Program-made: the position numbers and the translations under genes
Source of the DNA: Ophioceras dolichostomum
Lineage: Eukaryota; Ascomycota; Sordariomycetes; Magnaporthales; Ophioceraceae
Reading direction: 5' to 3'
DNA: 64,000 nucleotides
NCBI GenBank assembly: GCA_003049485.1
Contig: PYST01000014.1
Location: 1-64,000, forward strand
Notes under the pieces: generated by a model
Told to the model about the DNA's origin: nothing
What the model saw: the letters and a program-made list of their open reading frames with translations, nothing else
Databases searched by the model: none
In this document: positions 33,681 through 45,057 of the stretch, one piece after another
How the letters are laid out: every line of letters starts with the position of its first letter
How positions within the stretch are numbered: the first letter of the stretch is position 1

Positions 33681-36600
33681 AGCGATGGCGGGGTAATGAA
33701 ACTGGGGCGATGAGCTCGATACAGGGGCGGGAAACTGGCGGTCAAGACTAGCGGTCGTCGGTGTGCCGAAGGTCTCTCTGATCAGGCGGTCACGAAGTTG
33801 ACTCGGGATCTAACGACCAGTTGACAAAGTTCTATCGTTGAACTCACCTTCGAACTGCTCGATTTTGAAGGTTTGCCGTTACAAATTTTGGTGTGCTGTC
33901 ACTGGCGGAGTCAGAGGCGCCTCGAGCTAAACCATTTTCGTCCCACTCGCGGGGTCGATAAGGTTTTCAAGGTGGACCGATAACAGCCGACTCCGTTCGA
34001 TAAGACTGACAGAGCGCCTCCCCCTTGGATCTTGTCGCTGTAGACATTTCTGTTCTCAAGATCTACCTAGTAGCTTATGGGTTCTTCAAGGCTTTGAAAG
34101 TCACTAGTGCAAGCGCTGAATGACTTGACATCTTGTTTCTTCCATTTCTGCCACAAGTCCACGCTGCCATTTGCTGAGTGTCGAGTTCACGCCGCTGAGC
34201 GGAGACCCTGGCCATGGTGACCAAGCAGTCAAAGAAGCCGGGGTGCAGCCCTCTCCCAGGTTATGTAATGGTGAGGCTCAACGTGGTCCTATTATCAAGC
34301 AAGTTAAATCAACGACATCGACATTCTAGAACATCGCCATATATATTGTGGCGACCTCGAACATCATGGCAGGTGGGAGAATCGAATCGACGGAAAATCA
34401 GAGCTCCGATCCCGAACAAAGAGCATGAGACCCTCGGAGAGTAATCCTTCGGCCTGCCAGACTGGGCAAGTTCCATCCCTCCTCCCCCATATCCCGAGAA
34501 GAGCCAGGCACGTAAAAACCAATATTCTGTTTCGAGAACCATTTTCAGGAGCGTGCATATATTCCGACCAAGAAGAAAAAAGCACGCGATGTTAGGATGT
34601 TACAAATATAGAGAGTCATTTTCCACTTTGGATGAACTGGAGCTTGGAATGGTACATCCACACACCACCCACCACATCTCACGGGGACCACACGAGTAGG
34701 CTCCCTGCATTGAAACGCACGTACGTGGATGTATGTAAGAGATGATGGGACATCTCGCATGGAGGCAGGCAGGTCGAAACATCCCTGAGAAGCAGAAGCT
34801 GAGGGAGGGCTGTCGAGGTCGAGGTTCAGCTTCCACAGGTCCGGAGCACGGATATCGCGACTCCCGCACTGGAACCTCTGGAAGGAACGTGGAAGCCGCT
34901 GGCAAAAAGGAGGGAGGCACCGTGGCACGCGCCACCAGGCAAGCCTGCCCACCGGATGTACGAGGGCGAATTCGCACTCGTGGCATCAGACACATCACAC
35001 ACGAACTAAAAGCCAGCTCGACCACTAGTGCTTGAAGTGCCAGCCCAGGCCAGCCAGTGGTGACGGCCGAGACGTTGCTCCACGAGCATTGCGCCGGCAG
35101 CAAACTTCCTCATGATGATCATCATTGGTGCAGCAGTGGGGGCCTAAAAATAGGCTGTGCTTTGCAGATTCTGCTCGCGGAGGTGTGGTGGGAATCCCGT
35201 CAGAATGGGGTAAAATGGATGGAGGACCACTGCAGCCATACAAGCCAATATCTCCCTCTCCAGTCTTGGAGGGAGGGGGGAAAAAGAAGAAAACGGTGGG
35301 CTTCGCCCAACCTGCCTGTTTGGTGCTACCACACCCTTTTGTCGCCCATTCATGCCTCCGTCCGGGAGCCGTCCTGACCCGAAGACAGCGCCCAACCGCA
35401 TTCATCCAGATTGGACCCCATAGATATGGAAAACGCCAGACAACGCGAACTCTGCCTCGTCTGTCTTTCTCTTGTTTCCTTCGTTTCTTTCGTTTCTCGT
35501 GGCACAATAACGGACCGGGCGATCCTAGATTCAAGTACTATGCTTATATGGGTGATGAGATACTTTGATGCGTGGATACGATCCTCTCGCCTCCTGGGCC
35601 GTTCGTGGATCTTATCTCACTCACTCTTGCAGTCATTTACTTCCAGCGTTACTTTTGTTGGAAACGAAACGGAGGGCACGGTGTTTGAAGCTCTTCAATA
35701 TTCTTACCACCCTTTTTTTTATGCCGTGGCGACATCTTGGGTGGAGCGGGGTCCTCGTCTGTGCTGTCGTCGTATGTGTGTACGCGACGTAGCTCGGTAG
35801 CTCAGTCGGAACCTAGGTACCTACGTTGTAGAGATGATGGGTGAGATAAGACGAGTGGTTGCAGCGAGTTTCTATTCGAAGCGTGCATGTCCTATAAACC
35901 AAGGAAAACCAAGAATACCAAGAAAGCCATCACATGGGGTTAGCTTCCGTCGAGCTTGCACTCATCGCTCGTCGCCGCCGTGACGACTGCCGCGAAAACT
36001 CCGAGGACACAATCGAGCTAGTTGAGTGGGACGGTGACACTGGCAACGACAGGAAGGCACACAAGACGGCACAACCGGTCTTGTGCTCAGTGGGTTCAAG
36101 CTGCCCGCAGAACTCGCTCACCGTCGACCATTGAAAGGCCGAGCAATACCGCCCTGTTGGCATGAGGCTTGCGGTTCGCAGATAGTGTGACTGGCCATGT
36201 TGGGCCTCATGCGATTGAACTCGACTGAGTGACGAGTGTCTCTTGGCGTTGGTGTGCGGTGCAATGTGATTGCGAACTCGCATCACGCATCACGAACCAC
36301 GCATCCAGAAGAAGTATTTGATATTTGAGTAACTTCGCACAGGCGCACAACGGCGGTGGGCGGTGGGCGTTGGGCGACGGGACAGTGAGAACGGGGGCGG
36401 GGGAGATGGGAGAGAGCAGAAGAGGAGAAAACGGAGAGGGGTTGGTTCGCCCATGGTGCCACTTCGGGTGTAAGTGCTGGGGGTCCCGAAGGCGCCAAGG
36501 GTGCTTACCGCCCACCATGCAAGTCTTATGCATGGCTAGCTCGGGCCATCACCGTTCCTCGGCTGGTGATTGGACCAATGTTTGGTTAAGCGGCAGCCAC

Positions 36601-38324
36601 CCCTTCTGCAAGGCAGAGGCGTCCAGCCTATCAGCGGGCGAAGATCTCAAGCAGGGGTGGGCGTGGGCGGCACGTATTGGTGGATGTCCTGTCAATTTTG
36701 GTGGGGCAGAAAACACTGACCGGGACCCCCAGGTACCGATCTCCTGCAGAGCGGCACGAGCTGTCTTCCCTGCGGCGATGTCCAGGGCATGGACGGCTCT
36801 GATTGCTGGGCAGGCTGTCCTCCGTTTCCTCGTTTCCTCGCTCCTTCCTGTCTCCCTGCCCTCCTCGTGAGCTCTTTTTTGCACCGTTCTGCGTTCGTGC
36901 CCTTGCTCCCGCCCTCGCCAGGCATTGCCGCCCGAGGAAGAGGGGAGATGACCAGCCAAGCCAGCCAGGATCCTGCCCACCACCACCACCACCCCCGTCC
37001 GTTTCTCGCGCAGAATGCAGAAGATATGGACGAACCTATTAAATCAATTTTGGCAAAAGTGCCATGGCAAACCGCGCCCAATCAGTGCCCCCATCATGCA
37101 GATGGTTGTCCCGGTATGGAACGACCGGGGCGGCAAGGCCAAAAATCGCTCCGTTTTCTCCCCTACAACGAAGGGAGAGAGAGAGGAGAGAAGAGAGAGG
37201 ACAGGACTGAGAGCTGGATGCACCGTTTGTGTGCTCACTGCATTCTCACGCACTCTCAACCTACCTCTGGACGGAATACAACCGACAGACATACCAACTC
37301 AGTACACATCTCCGTCTGACGGCACAAATACGGTACTGTGGTAGTGACCAGGGGCCTGTGATATTTTTGACATTTTTCGATCACTTACATGCGCGCCGAG
37401 AAAATCGCCCACGCGCTGCACTTTAAGGCCCAACCCCTCTTTCGGCCAAATCCCGAGAGAGTGAGAGAGAGAGGCCACTTATCAAGTGCTGGCTGGAAGC
37501 ATCCCTCTTTTCCGCCTTTTTTCTCATTCCTCGTCCTGTCCGACACTGCTGCTTGCCTTGTGCAACTCATTCTCTCTTGCCATCGTCGAAACGGGTTCAT
37601 CCCTTTCCGGCAAGAGAGGAGAAGAAGACGAAGAATAAGAGCGAAGTGGGAATCTTGAAGCAGTCCCGAACGTCCGCAGTCGAGAGACGGTTTTGGGAAC
37701 GCAACACCACGCGCTGCCCACCGTTCAACATTGAACGATCTACAAGCAGCAGACCCGCTCCTCCGAGAATCCGGCGCCACTTCGTCACTTGCCTGGGCGT
37801 CTATTTTTCTCTTTTCCTCGAAACCGTATTGGGGACTCCTCAGCGGCTGTCCTATCAGGTTCTGGAGCCCGCCGGCCTGACCCAACACCCTTGTCAGTTG
37901 TGCGCCCTCTCATTGCTTCCCCGGTGTACCCATCCCACCCGCTAACATGCCATGCAGAGTCGCCCACTACCCAACGAGGTCAAATTATATCCTCCTCCGA
38001 GGGTCAGCGCCAGCAGCCAGCGCCAACTCAAAACCACTCTCATCCCCGGCGACATCCATCTTTGGATCCTTTCATCTTTTTTCGACAGCTGGTCTCTCAC
38101 TCCTATTCTCAACTTGGAAACGAAGTGCCTCACCCGTACTTGCTGCTTGCCCCGCTGGATCTATTCTGGCAGGAAAAAAGGGCCTTTGTTCCATATAAGT
38201 CTTGCCCCTTTCGCATAAAGAAGAAGTCCGGACTTCTTCTGCGCTTGAGTTTTCTTTGACCGTGTCGGTATCACTGTCGTCGTCGTCGTCGTCGTCAACA
38301 CAACACACAACACAACTGGTCGCC
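33681..38324. other. 4.6-kb gene-poor region upstream of the four-pass membrane protein gene
   Basis: The longest gap in the window. It separates divergent starts of eIF2-gamma and the membrane protein. Many frames of 70-180 codons are present (the longest, 36325-36870, 181 codons), but all are low-complexity, Cys/Trp-rich in a random way, or overlap each other on both strands; none shows a domain. The right third (36790-38320) is CT-rich on the sense strand of the downstream gene. A long leader, distal control elements or an unannotated non-coding RNA are possible. GTAC/TACCTA motifs lie near 35813. Confidence 0.5.
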
Positions 38325-39919
38325 ATGTCGTTCAGCGACGAGAAGAAGCGGCCAGCGGCCCTATCCCTCACTCCAGCCCGGTCGGGCTCAACCGACTCGT
38401 CGTCGTCTACGTCGTCTCTCAAGCACCCGAGGACGCCACGCTTTGCCGAAGCCACCACAGTCCACTCGCCCATCGAGGAGAAGGGGAGGAAGATGTGGGG
38501 GGACGACAAGCACTACGAGGCTCAGGCGCAACCAGCCGACATTGGGTTCGGCTACATCAACAACAACAGGGAATCTGTCGCCATGCCCATGACGCCGAGG
38601 TCGCCGCTTAAGAGCGCCATGAAGGTGCCTGGGACGCCCGCGAGGAAGTTCGACAACCCTCTCAGCCCGACATTCCGCGAGGAGCAGGTCTTGGAGAAGA
38701 GGGAACTGGCAACCGAGAAGCAGCAAGCGAAGGACCTGGTACGAACACAATGCCGGCCATCCTCCCCCTAGCAGAACCTCGTCTATCGAGAGATGTGCTA
38801 ACTAGCGCCCACAGAAAATCAAAACAAGAGTGCGGATGGCCAAGTTTGCGCTCCGCGGCGTGAACTTCAGCTGCAGTCTGATCATCCTGTCTATGCTCTC
38901 CACTACCTTTGCCATCTTCAACGCTACCAAGGCACTCCCTAACCAGAGCGGCTTCGCGTCCTGGTCCAAGGGCACCAACCCCTGGCCACAAATCCTCATC
39001 CTGTCGCTCGCTTGTGTCTCGCTCTGCATCTGCATCGGTGTCTTCGTCGCCTACTGCCGTGGTGGTCATCAACGCGCCGAGAAGGTTAGCGTCTACTACA
39101 CGCTCTTCGCCGTCGGCTGGTTCACCACGAGCATGATTCTATGGGCCGTCGCCGCTGGCATCTTCCAGAGCGCCAAGAACAACAGCAACAATCAGGACAT
39201 GTGGGGGTGGTCTTGCGTGCAGAACCATCGCTCTGATCTGTTCGACAGCAAGGTTGACTACGCTCTTCTGTGCCGCCTTCAGGTATGCTCTCCCTCCCCT
39301 CTTTCGCTCACTTTCCACAGCACGATCAGAGACTTACATCCTCACTTCACAGAACTGGACTATGATCTGCATCATCATCGAGGTCGTCATCGAGGTCATC
39401 TGCATCACGCTCTACAGCATCGTCTTCTGGCGCTACTACACCAAGCGCAAGCTCCACAAGTCGATGGACCTGAGGGACAAGGCCCGCTCCGACTTGTACC
39501 TCGCCCAACTCCGCACCCAGTCGGCTCCCAACACGCCCGGCTTCGGCCCCAAGTCTCCCGCGTTCTCGCAGTACGCCATGAGCCCGCGCTTCCCTCCGCA
39601 GACGTACCGGTCCCTGGGCGACATCGAGGAGGCCTCCCCCTTCACCCCCGGTGGCCGCACGATGCCCGAACCCCAGTCGTCCTTCGCCGCGTCCACCAAC
39701 GCCGCCCCGGCCAAGCCCTTCAAGCTCCAGGCTCCCCCCACCAAGGCGCCCTCGGCGACGCCCAAGCTCGGCCAAAGCGGCTTCGGTAGCGAGAGCTCAT
39801 CGCCCGTGGACGCCCCCGTCGCACCCGGCGAGACGCGGTACGAGTCTGTTCCGATCCCTGGAGCGTACGCCGATGCGGCGGTGAAGAGCCCCCCTCCCAC
39901 CAAGACGAGTTTCAGGTAA
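38325..39919 (+). CDS. Four-transmembrane fungal membrane protein of unknown function (MARVEL-like topology)
   Basis: Exons 38325-38738, 38815-39282 and 39353-39919 give 482 residues. Residues 1-138 are a Ser/Thr/Pro-rich cytosolic tail with proline-directed sites (RTPRF, MPMTPRSPLKSAMKVPGTP). Four hydrophobic helices follow, near 152-174, 197-219, 231-255 and 298-320. Between helices 3 and 4 is a loop with two Cys (DMWGWSCVQN and LLCRLQ). The C-terminal ~160 residues are again Ser/Pro/Thr-rich (QSAPNTPGFGPKSPAFSQYAMSPRF). The layout resembles fungal MARVEL-like membrane proteins, but I cannot name it. The many S/T-P sites suggest control by CDK or MAP kinases (inference). Introns are 76 and 70 nt with clear donors (GTACGA, GTATGC). 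Confidence 0.85.
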
Positions 39920-40988
39920 AAAAAAAACCGAAAACCAAGAGAAAAAAAAGTTTTAAAAGATGAAAAACAAAATACGAACCGTCTTCGTGGTGGTGTGAGG
40001 CGGTGTTGTCCTCCCAACAACCAGGAGTCGTTCGGAACCCTTTCGTGTCCATCCTTCTTCTTACAAGCCATTTTCTTTTCTCAACTTTCCTTTGTCCAGT
40101 CGAGCTGAGCGCTTTCGACCTCTTGGCCTTCCTATTTTATTTCCAATATCTTTTTTTTTCCCCTCCTACTCCCGATTTCTTATATACCAATACGGCGTTC
40201 TTTTGGAGAGAGAGACTCAGACCGAAGCTTTCGCGAAACACACATGCACGAACTCGTGGGAGGCGAATGAGGGGATTTCAAATCTTTACAATCTAATGCA
40301 AGCTTGGAACGGCGAGACGACGAATTTTCGATGTACATTAAGGAGGTGGCAGTCTGAGTGCGCTGGGGCCGACGTGTTGGTAGAACCACAGACGACGTAA
40401 ATAGATGATGCCTTCAGATCGAACCTTCAGTGCTCTCGCTCGTGTGTGTGACTTGATTGCTCGTATTCCTGCTTTATCTCTCTACCTACGCCGCTCTTAC
40501 CGACCCTCCTTGGTCTTCAGGCCCGGTGATAGCCACAATCTGATTCTGAACATGCCCTACGAAAACGGCCTCCTGGAAGTTAGTCGTTAGATGGTGGGCC
40601 AGGTACAGGCTAACCATCCGTTAAGAATAGGCTCAGTAGAGGGGTGCGAAGTTGATGTCCAGTTAGCAGTTGGATGCACTCCAAGAGCTGGAGATGCTGT
40701 TGTCCAGCATCTAACTGAAGACAGGGGGAAGACAAGGGGATCGGGCACTGACCAAGAGCTGCTCCACATTCCGATCCGTCCCGGGGAATGGATCACTCTT
40801 AATTTTTACATCGTTTTTCTCACCAGACGCAACAGACACTTCAATATCACAAGAATAATCACATATTAAACGAACCTCACATCTCAGGTTTCAGAAGAAG
40901 AAAAAAAGAAGGGGCAGGACTCCCAGGCAGCTGGTCAGGAGGTCGTGACCGCCAGTCCTCAACAGTCCAGTCTCTGGGGGGTTCGATC
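39920..40988. other. Spacer between the membrane protein gene and the small presumed mitochondrial gene
   Basis: About 1.1 kb in tandem orientation. The first part is a T-rich 3' UTR. At 40692-40712 there is a perfect 8-bp stem hairpin (AGATGCTG / CAGCATCT, five-base loop). Open frames are short and domain-less. Confidence 0.5.
40692..40712. repeat. Inverted repeat AGATGCTG-N5-CAGCATCT
   Basis: Perfect 8-bp arms with loop TTGTC. A second, overlapping near-perfect pairing exists between 40667-40677 (CAGTTGGATGC) and 40707-40717 (GCATCTAACTG), so two alternative hairpins compete for the same 3' arm. Confidence 0.7.
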
Positions 40989-41402
40989 ATGCGTCCAATG
41001 GCTGCTCGTGCAGCTGCCACTGGCGGCGGCGCATCGACGCGGCGGTTCCTCCTGGGGTCACCCAGCATCATCCCGCAGGCTAGTAGCTGCTGGCGCCAAC
41101 TGCCACGGGCACCTGTAGCACCTCTGTTGCAGCAGCAGAGCTTGAGGGCAGCAGCGCCCTTCTCGACATCGTCGTCGACGATTCTAGCCCCGGCCCTCCG
41201 ACCGACGACGGCCCTAAGAGCAGCTTCAGGACGACGATCTTACAGTAGTAGTGGCTCGTCCTCGTCTTCGTCGTCGTCCCCTCCGCCGCCGCCACCACCA
41301 AAGAGCACCCCGATCAAGTTCTGGCCATTCTTCGCCGTTTTTGGCCTTTCGTTCGGTGCCTTCGTCCTGTTGGTCAACCAGAGGAATGGTGAGTCCCCCT
41401 AA
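40989..41402 (+). CDS. Small single-pass membrane protein with a mitochondrial-type presequence; 3' end uncertain
   Basis: Begins MRPMAARAAATGGGASTRRFLLGS, an Arg/Ala/Ser-rich and acid-free N-terminus of over 80 residues typical of mitochondrial import. A Ser run and a Pro run (SSSSSSSSPPPPPPP) follow, then one hydrophobic helix, IKFWPFFAVFGLSFGAFVLLV, ending in NQRN. A good donor (GTGAGT, at 41389) follows AAT G. Reading through gives 137 residues ending GESP. Alternatively an intron to an acceptor at 41710 would end in APPAQ (coding to 41727), but that intron would be 322 nt and lacks a good pyrimidine tract, so I keep the unspliced end. An inner-membrane assembly or complex subunit role is a guess. 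Confidence 0.6.
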   Translation: MRPMAARAAATGGGASTRRFLLGSPSIIPQASSCWRQLPRAPVAPLLQQQSLRAAAPFSTSSSTILAPALRPTTALRAASGRRSYSSSGSSSSSSSSPPPPPPPKSTPIKFWPFFAVFGLSFGAFVLLVNQRNGESP

Positions 41403-42148
41403 TTTTGCTTCAATTATTCAGACGACTGTCTTTTTTTATTATTCTCCCCAGGGTCTTGTTCGTCTTGCCCCTCGGCGCTACGGTCATTTCTCCCCTAACA
41501 AAAACCCAATTGGGTCGTTTTCTTTTCCCGTGGTGCTTTCTTGGTTCAATGTTTGCATTTTTGGTCACTGATTGTGGCATGGGCCATGGCATGTGGGAGA
41601 AGTCACAAATGACTCTCCAGCGCCGGCTTTTCACCGTTCATCCCGCTACGTCATGAGCGAGTGGTGGGACGGGGGGACAAGTGAGAATGAACTTGGAATG
41701 CACCAGATAGCGCCGCCGGCCCAGTGAGCAGGCCGGCCATCATCAGCCGCCAGAAAGCTCATCACACGCATCCTCACACAACCAACCCCTCCCTGTTGCT
41801 CCTTATTTCTCATTTTCCTTGCTTCAATCCTGGAAATTCCCCCTTTTCAATATTTCACTTCCCAATCTTGCCTCATCAAGCAGAGAGTGATCCGCAAAGG
41901 AGGGGCAAGAACAGTTACGCGCCCAGCATCATCCCATAATACCACCCTTTCCGAATAGCAATCCATACTTCTCTAAACTTAGCATCTCCAGAAATCTCTT
42001 GAAGGCACATTAACGAGCGACGTGTGGCTTGTTGTGGCGTGAAAAGAGTCGGAGATACTACCTGAGAGAAACTGGAGAGGAACGACAACTCCTTTCCTCA
42101 GACAACGGGCCCCACCAACCCTAACCGCTTCTCTCTCCGAATTCAGAA
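41403..42148. other. Spacer before the UMP-CMP kinase gene
   Basis: 0.75 kb with T-rich stretches. It may include a last exon of the preceding gene near 41711-41727. The final 400 bases are CT-rich and are probably the kinase promoter and leader. Confidence 0.45.
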
Positions 42149-42847
42149 ATGCCTGCCGTCGAAGCAGCCAAGAAGAAGGCGGATAGCGGCGGCCAGCTGC
42201 CGGCCCCCTCCAAATCGACCCCGACCTTTTCGCCCGACGACGTGACGGTGATCTTCGTCCTGGGCGGGCCCGGGGCCGGAAAGGGCACGCAGTGCGCGCG
42301 CCTGGTCAAGGAGTACGGCTTCTCGCACCTCTCGGCCGGCGACCTCCTGCGCGCCGAGCAGGACCGCCCCGGCTCCGAGTTCGGCGAGGTGATCAAGGAC
42401 TGCATCCGCAACGGCACCATCGTGCCCATGGAGGTGACGGTCCAGCTCCTCGAGAACGCCATGACGGAGATCATCGAGAATAACAAAGGCGACAACAAAA
42501 AGAAGGCCGTCGCCAAGTTCCTCATCGACGGCTTCCCCCGCAAGATGGACCAGGCCCTCAAGTTCGAGGAGGCCGTCTGCCCGGCCCGGTTCGTGCTCTT
42601 CTACGACTGCCCGGAGAAGGTGATGGAGTTGCGCCTGCTGGAGCGCGGCAAGACCAGCGGCCGCGCCGACGACAACGAGGAGAGCATCCGCAAGCGCTTC
42701 CGCACCTTCGTCGAGACCAGCATGCCCGTCGTCGACCACTACGCCGCCGAGGGCCGCGTGATTAAGATCGACGCCACGCCGGCCCCCGAGGCTGTCGCCG
42801 CTCACACGCGCGAGGAGCTCTCGAGCCGGCTCGGTGGCGATCTTTGA
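42149..42847 (+). CDS. ura6: UMP-CMP kinase (uridylate kinase Ura6)
   Basis: Transfers a phosphate from ATP to UMP or CMP (and weakly AMP), giving UDP/CDP for nucleic-acid and sugar-nucleotide synthesis. An intronless frame of 232 residues. P-loop GGPGAGKGT is at residues 39-47; the NMP-binding region follows (HLSAGDLLRAEQ, GTIVPMEVTVQLLE), then FLIDGFPRKMDQALKFEE, CPEKVMELRLLERGKTSGRADDN with a short lid, and IRKRFRTFVETSMPVVDHY. The short lid and FLIDGFPRxxxQ pattern place it with UMP-CMP kinases rather than long-lid adenylate kinases. About 30 residues of Lys/Pro/Ser-rich extension precede the domain. The leader upstream is CT-rich. Confidence 0.95.
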   Translation: MPAVEAAKKKADSGGQLPAPSKSTPTFSPDDVTVIFVLGGPGAGKGTQCARLVKEYGFSHLSAGDLLRAEQDRPGSEFGEVIKDCIRNGTIVPMEVTVQLLENAMTEIIENNKGDNKKKAVAKFLIDGFPRKMDQALKFEEAVCPARFVLFYDCPEKVMELRLLERGKTSGRADDNEESIRKRFRTFVETSMPVVDHYAAEGRVIKIDATPAPEAVAAHTREELSSRLGGDL

Positions 42848-43615
42848 TCGGGAGGAGGAGGAGGAGGAGGAAGGGGAGGGAGTTCTTCTATTTCTCTTTG
42901 CTCTTTGATGCTGCTGGGGGTGCGTTGTTTCTTCACTCAGGATAGATGAGGCGGACAGGCGCATTCTTGCCCTGCTGCCGCTCAAAAATAGACATGTACG
43001 GCTTTTTATTTCCAGTTTGGTTTGGTTCGGCCATGGTCGGGGTTCCCGACTCGGTAGTTGTAGATTCTTCAGAGGCTTGTTTGGTTGCACTGAATTTCTC
43101 TTCTGCTTTCTCTCTTCCTTCTCTCTTCGCTCTCTCCCTTCCCTTGCACCTATCTTCGAAAGACCCAAGAGAGTCATCTATTCACACAAGACCCTAGAGA
43201 AAGAAAGCTTGCTCGCCATATTGGATTCATGGTGACATAGGCAGCCACAACGTAGACCAAGAGAAGCTTTGCTGCTCATCGCATTGCATCCCCTTTTCTT
43301 TCTCTGCAGAAATTCTAGCGTGATGCTTGCATATCTACCACCCTTGAAGACTAGCGGGCTCATTTTTTTGGTTCGTAAAATAATCATGCTCATATCCTCA
43401 TCTTTAAACGCCCACCACCGGCCCTACCATTCAGCCACTCCACTACACGGTAACCGATAAGAAAGAGAAACCGTAAGTGGGGAGAAAAGACCCGAGACAG
43501 GACGAATAAAACAACCGGCCACAGCAGCGCCGAGGAAGAGAGGCTTCACACTTGGGACTGTAAAAGCAAGTGATAAAACACACAAGGTTGATCTAGCTGG
43601 TGAGGATACAGTCCC
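42848..43615. other. Convergent spacer between ura6 and eif3m
   Basis: About 0.77 kb of 3' UTR. A (GGA)n run of nearly seven units lies at 42851-42870 just after the ura6 stop. No gene seen. Confidence 0.5.
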
Positions 43616-45057
43616 TCAGTCGTCGTTGTCATCACGACGATGTTGCTGCTGGCTTTGTTGGCCCCTCCCACCACGTCGCTGGCCACCACCACCACCACCA
43701 CCACCGCCGCCGCCGCCGCCGCCGCCGCTACCGCCCTGCTGCTGCTGGCCGCTCGCCTCGGCCAGCTTGCGCTCCATCTCCTGCTGCGCGTTGGCCTGCT
43801 CCTTGCGGAGGGTGGTGAGCAGGCCGCCGACCGTCTTACGGGTCTTCTCGAGCGAGCTCAGCAGCTGGCGCCACTGCTTCTCGCCGAAGACGCGGTACTT
43901 CACCGAGTGGATGAGGAAGACCGACCGGTTCTGCGACAGCTTGCCCTCGACGAGCCCGGCGCGGATGACGTCGATAGCCCACATCTCCACGTCCGCGGCC
44001 GGGATCTGCAGGCTGCGGGCGATCTGGTCGTAGGCGATCTCGCGGGTCTGCGTCGAGGCCGCCGCGAGGGACGCGAAGGTCAGGAGGCGCATCTTGCGGT
44101 ACAGCACGTCGTGGTCCAGCTTCTCCTGCTCGATGAAGCCGTCGTGCGCCTCCCTGAAGTCGTCGTAGTCGTCCAGGTCCTGCTCGCCGAAGATGGAGAG
44201 CAGCTCATAGTGCGTCGGGTGCGACTCGCTCAACGCCTGCACGGCGGGGAGGGGTCGCAGGTCCTCGAAGGAGAGCCGGGTCGGGGAGGAGATGGCCATG
44301 CGGAGGGCGCGGAGTGCGAGTTGTTGCGCCTCCTCTGAGGTGTACTCTTCGTGGTCGTCGGCGTCGAATGTGCGCAGTGCTGTGAGGAGATATTGGTATG
44401 CCTCCCTGTTTTACTCAGTTTCTGTTAGCCATTATTGCTCTGGCCGAACACTCCTTTCCTTTGTCTGTTTGCTTCTCTGAGGTAACAGGTATCAACGTAC
44501 TCTTCTTCTCCAGCCGCATTCATGACGTCGACAATCTCCAGGTAAATCTTGCGATGATCCTCCTCGTCGAGATCCCACGTTTCCAACCATCGGGGCAGGT
44601 TCTTCAACGCGGCCTTTAGGTGATCGGAAATAGGCAGGTTGTGGATCTTGTAGAACCGGATAGTCTGAACCAAGACGTTGAAACGTACGGGGTCGCTGGG
44701 CTGGAGGAGGTTGAAAATGGTCGTGAGGGAAAAGAGCGCCATCTGGGGGCCGTTTTGGGGCGAGGTCGTGATGGGCTTCGTCAAGTTCTGGCAGATTATG
44801 GGCAGGTGGCGCTTGGGCTCCTCGGACCGGAGGACGAGGAACACGAGCATGTTGTACGCGCCGGTGAAGTCCTTTTCGGGAATCGAGTTCAGGAATATGG
44901 ACGCCTTGACGAGCTTGCCGATAGCTTCCTCGTCCTTGCCATTCTCGAGCAACGGCGAGACCTCCTCGCCGATCTGCATGTAGTTGGCCATCTCCTGGAT
45001 CAGCTCCGGGATGGTGCCGTCCACGAAGACCAGCTGGGGCCGGTAGGACCCTCCCAT
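43616..45057 (-). CDS. eif3m: Eukaryotic translation initiation factor 3 subunit M (PCI domain)
   Basis: A subunit of the eIF3 octamer core that assists mRNA recruitment and scanning. Exons 45057-44501 and 44405-43616 give 448 residues; donor GTACGT and acceptor AACAG join GEEE to EAYQYLL. The N-terminal helical repeats begin VFVDGTIPELIQEMANYMQ, then IGKLVKASIFLNSIPEKDFTGAYNMLVF. The PCI domain lies near residues 245-375 (HYELLSIFGEQDLDDYDDF, KMRLLTFASLA, EIAYDQIARSLQIPAADVEMWAIDVIRAGLVEGKL, RVFGEKQWRQLLSSLEKTRKTV). The C-terminal tail is unusual: a Gly run followed by QRRGGRGQQSQQQHRRDDNDD, an RGG-like sequence. It is divergent from prd-4. The start ATG is followed by GGSYRPQLVFVDG. Confidence 0.95.

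Noticed and set aside
36325..36870. A 181-codon + strand frame in the gene-poor block
   Set aside because: Overlaps a similar-sized frame on the other strand, no domain, and composition looks like translated spacer.
41389..41727. Intron and last exon (APPAQ ending) for the small presumed mitochondrial gene
   Set aside because: The donor is good, but the intron would be 322 nt with a poor acceptor. Kept only as an alternative in the gene entry.
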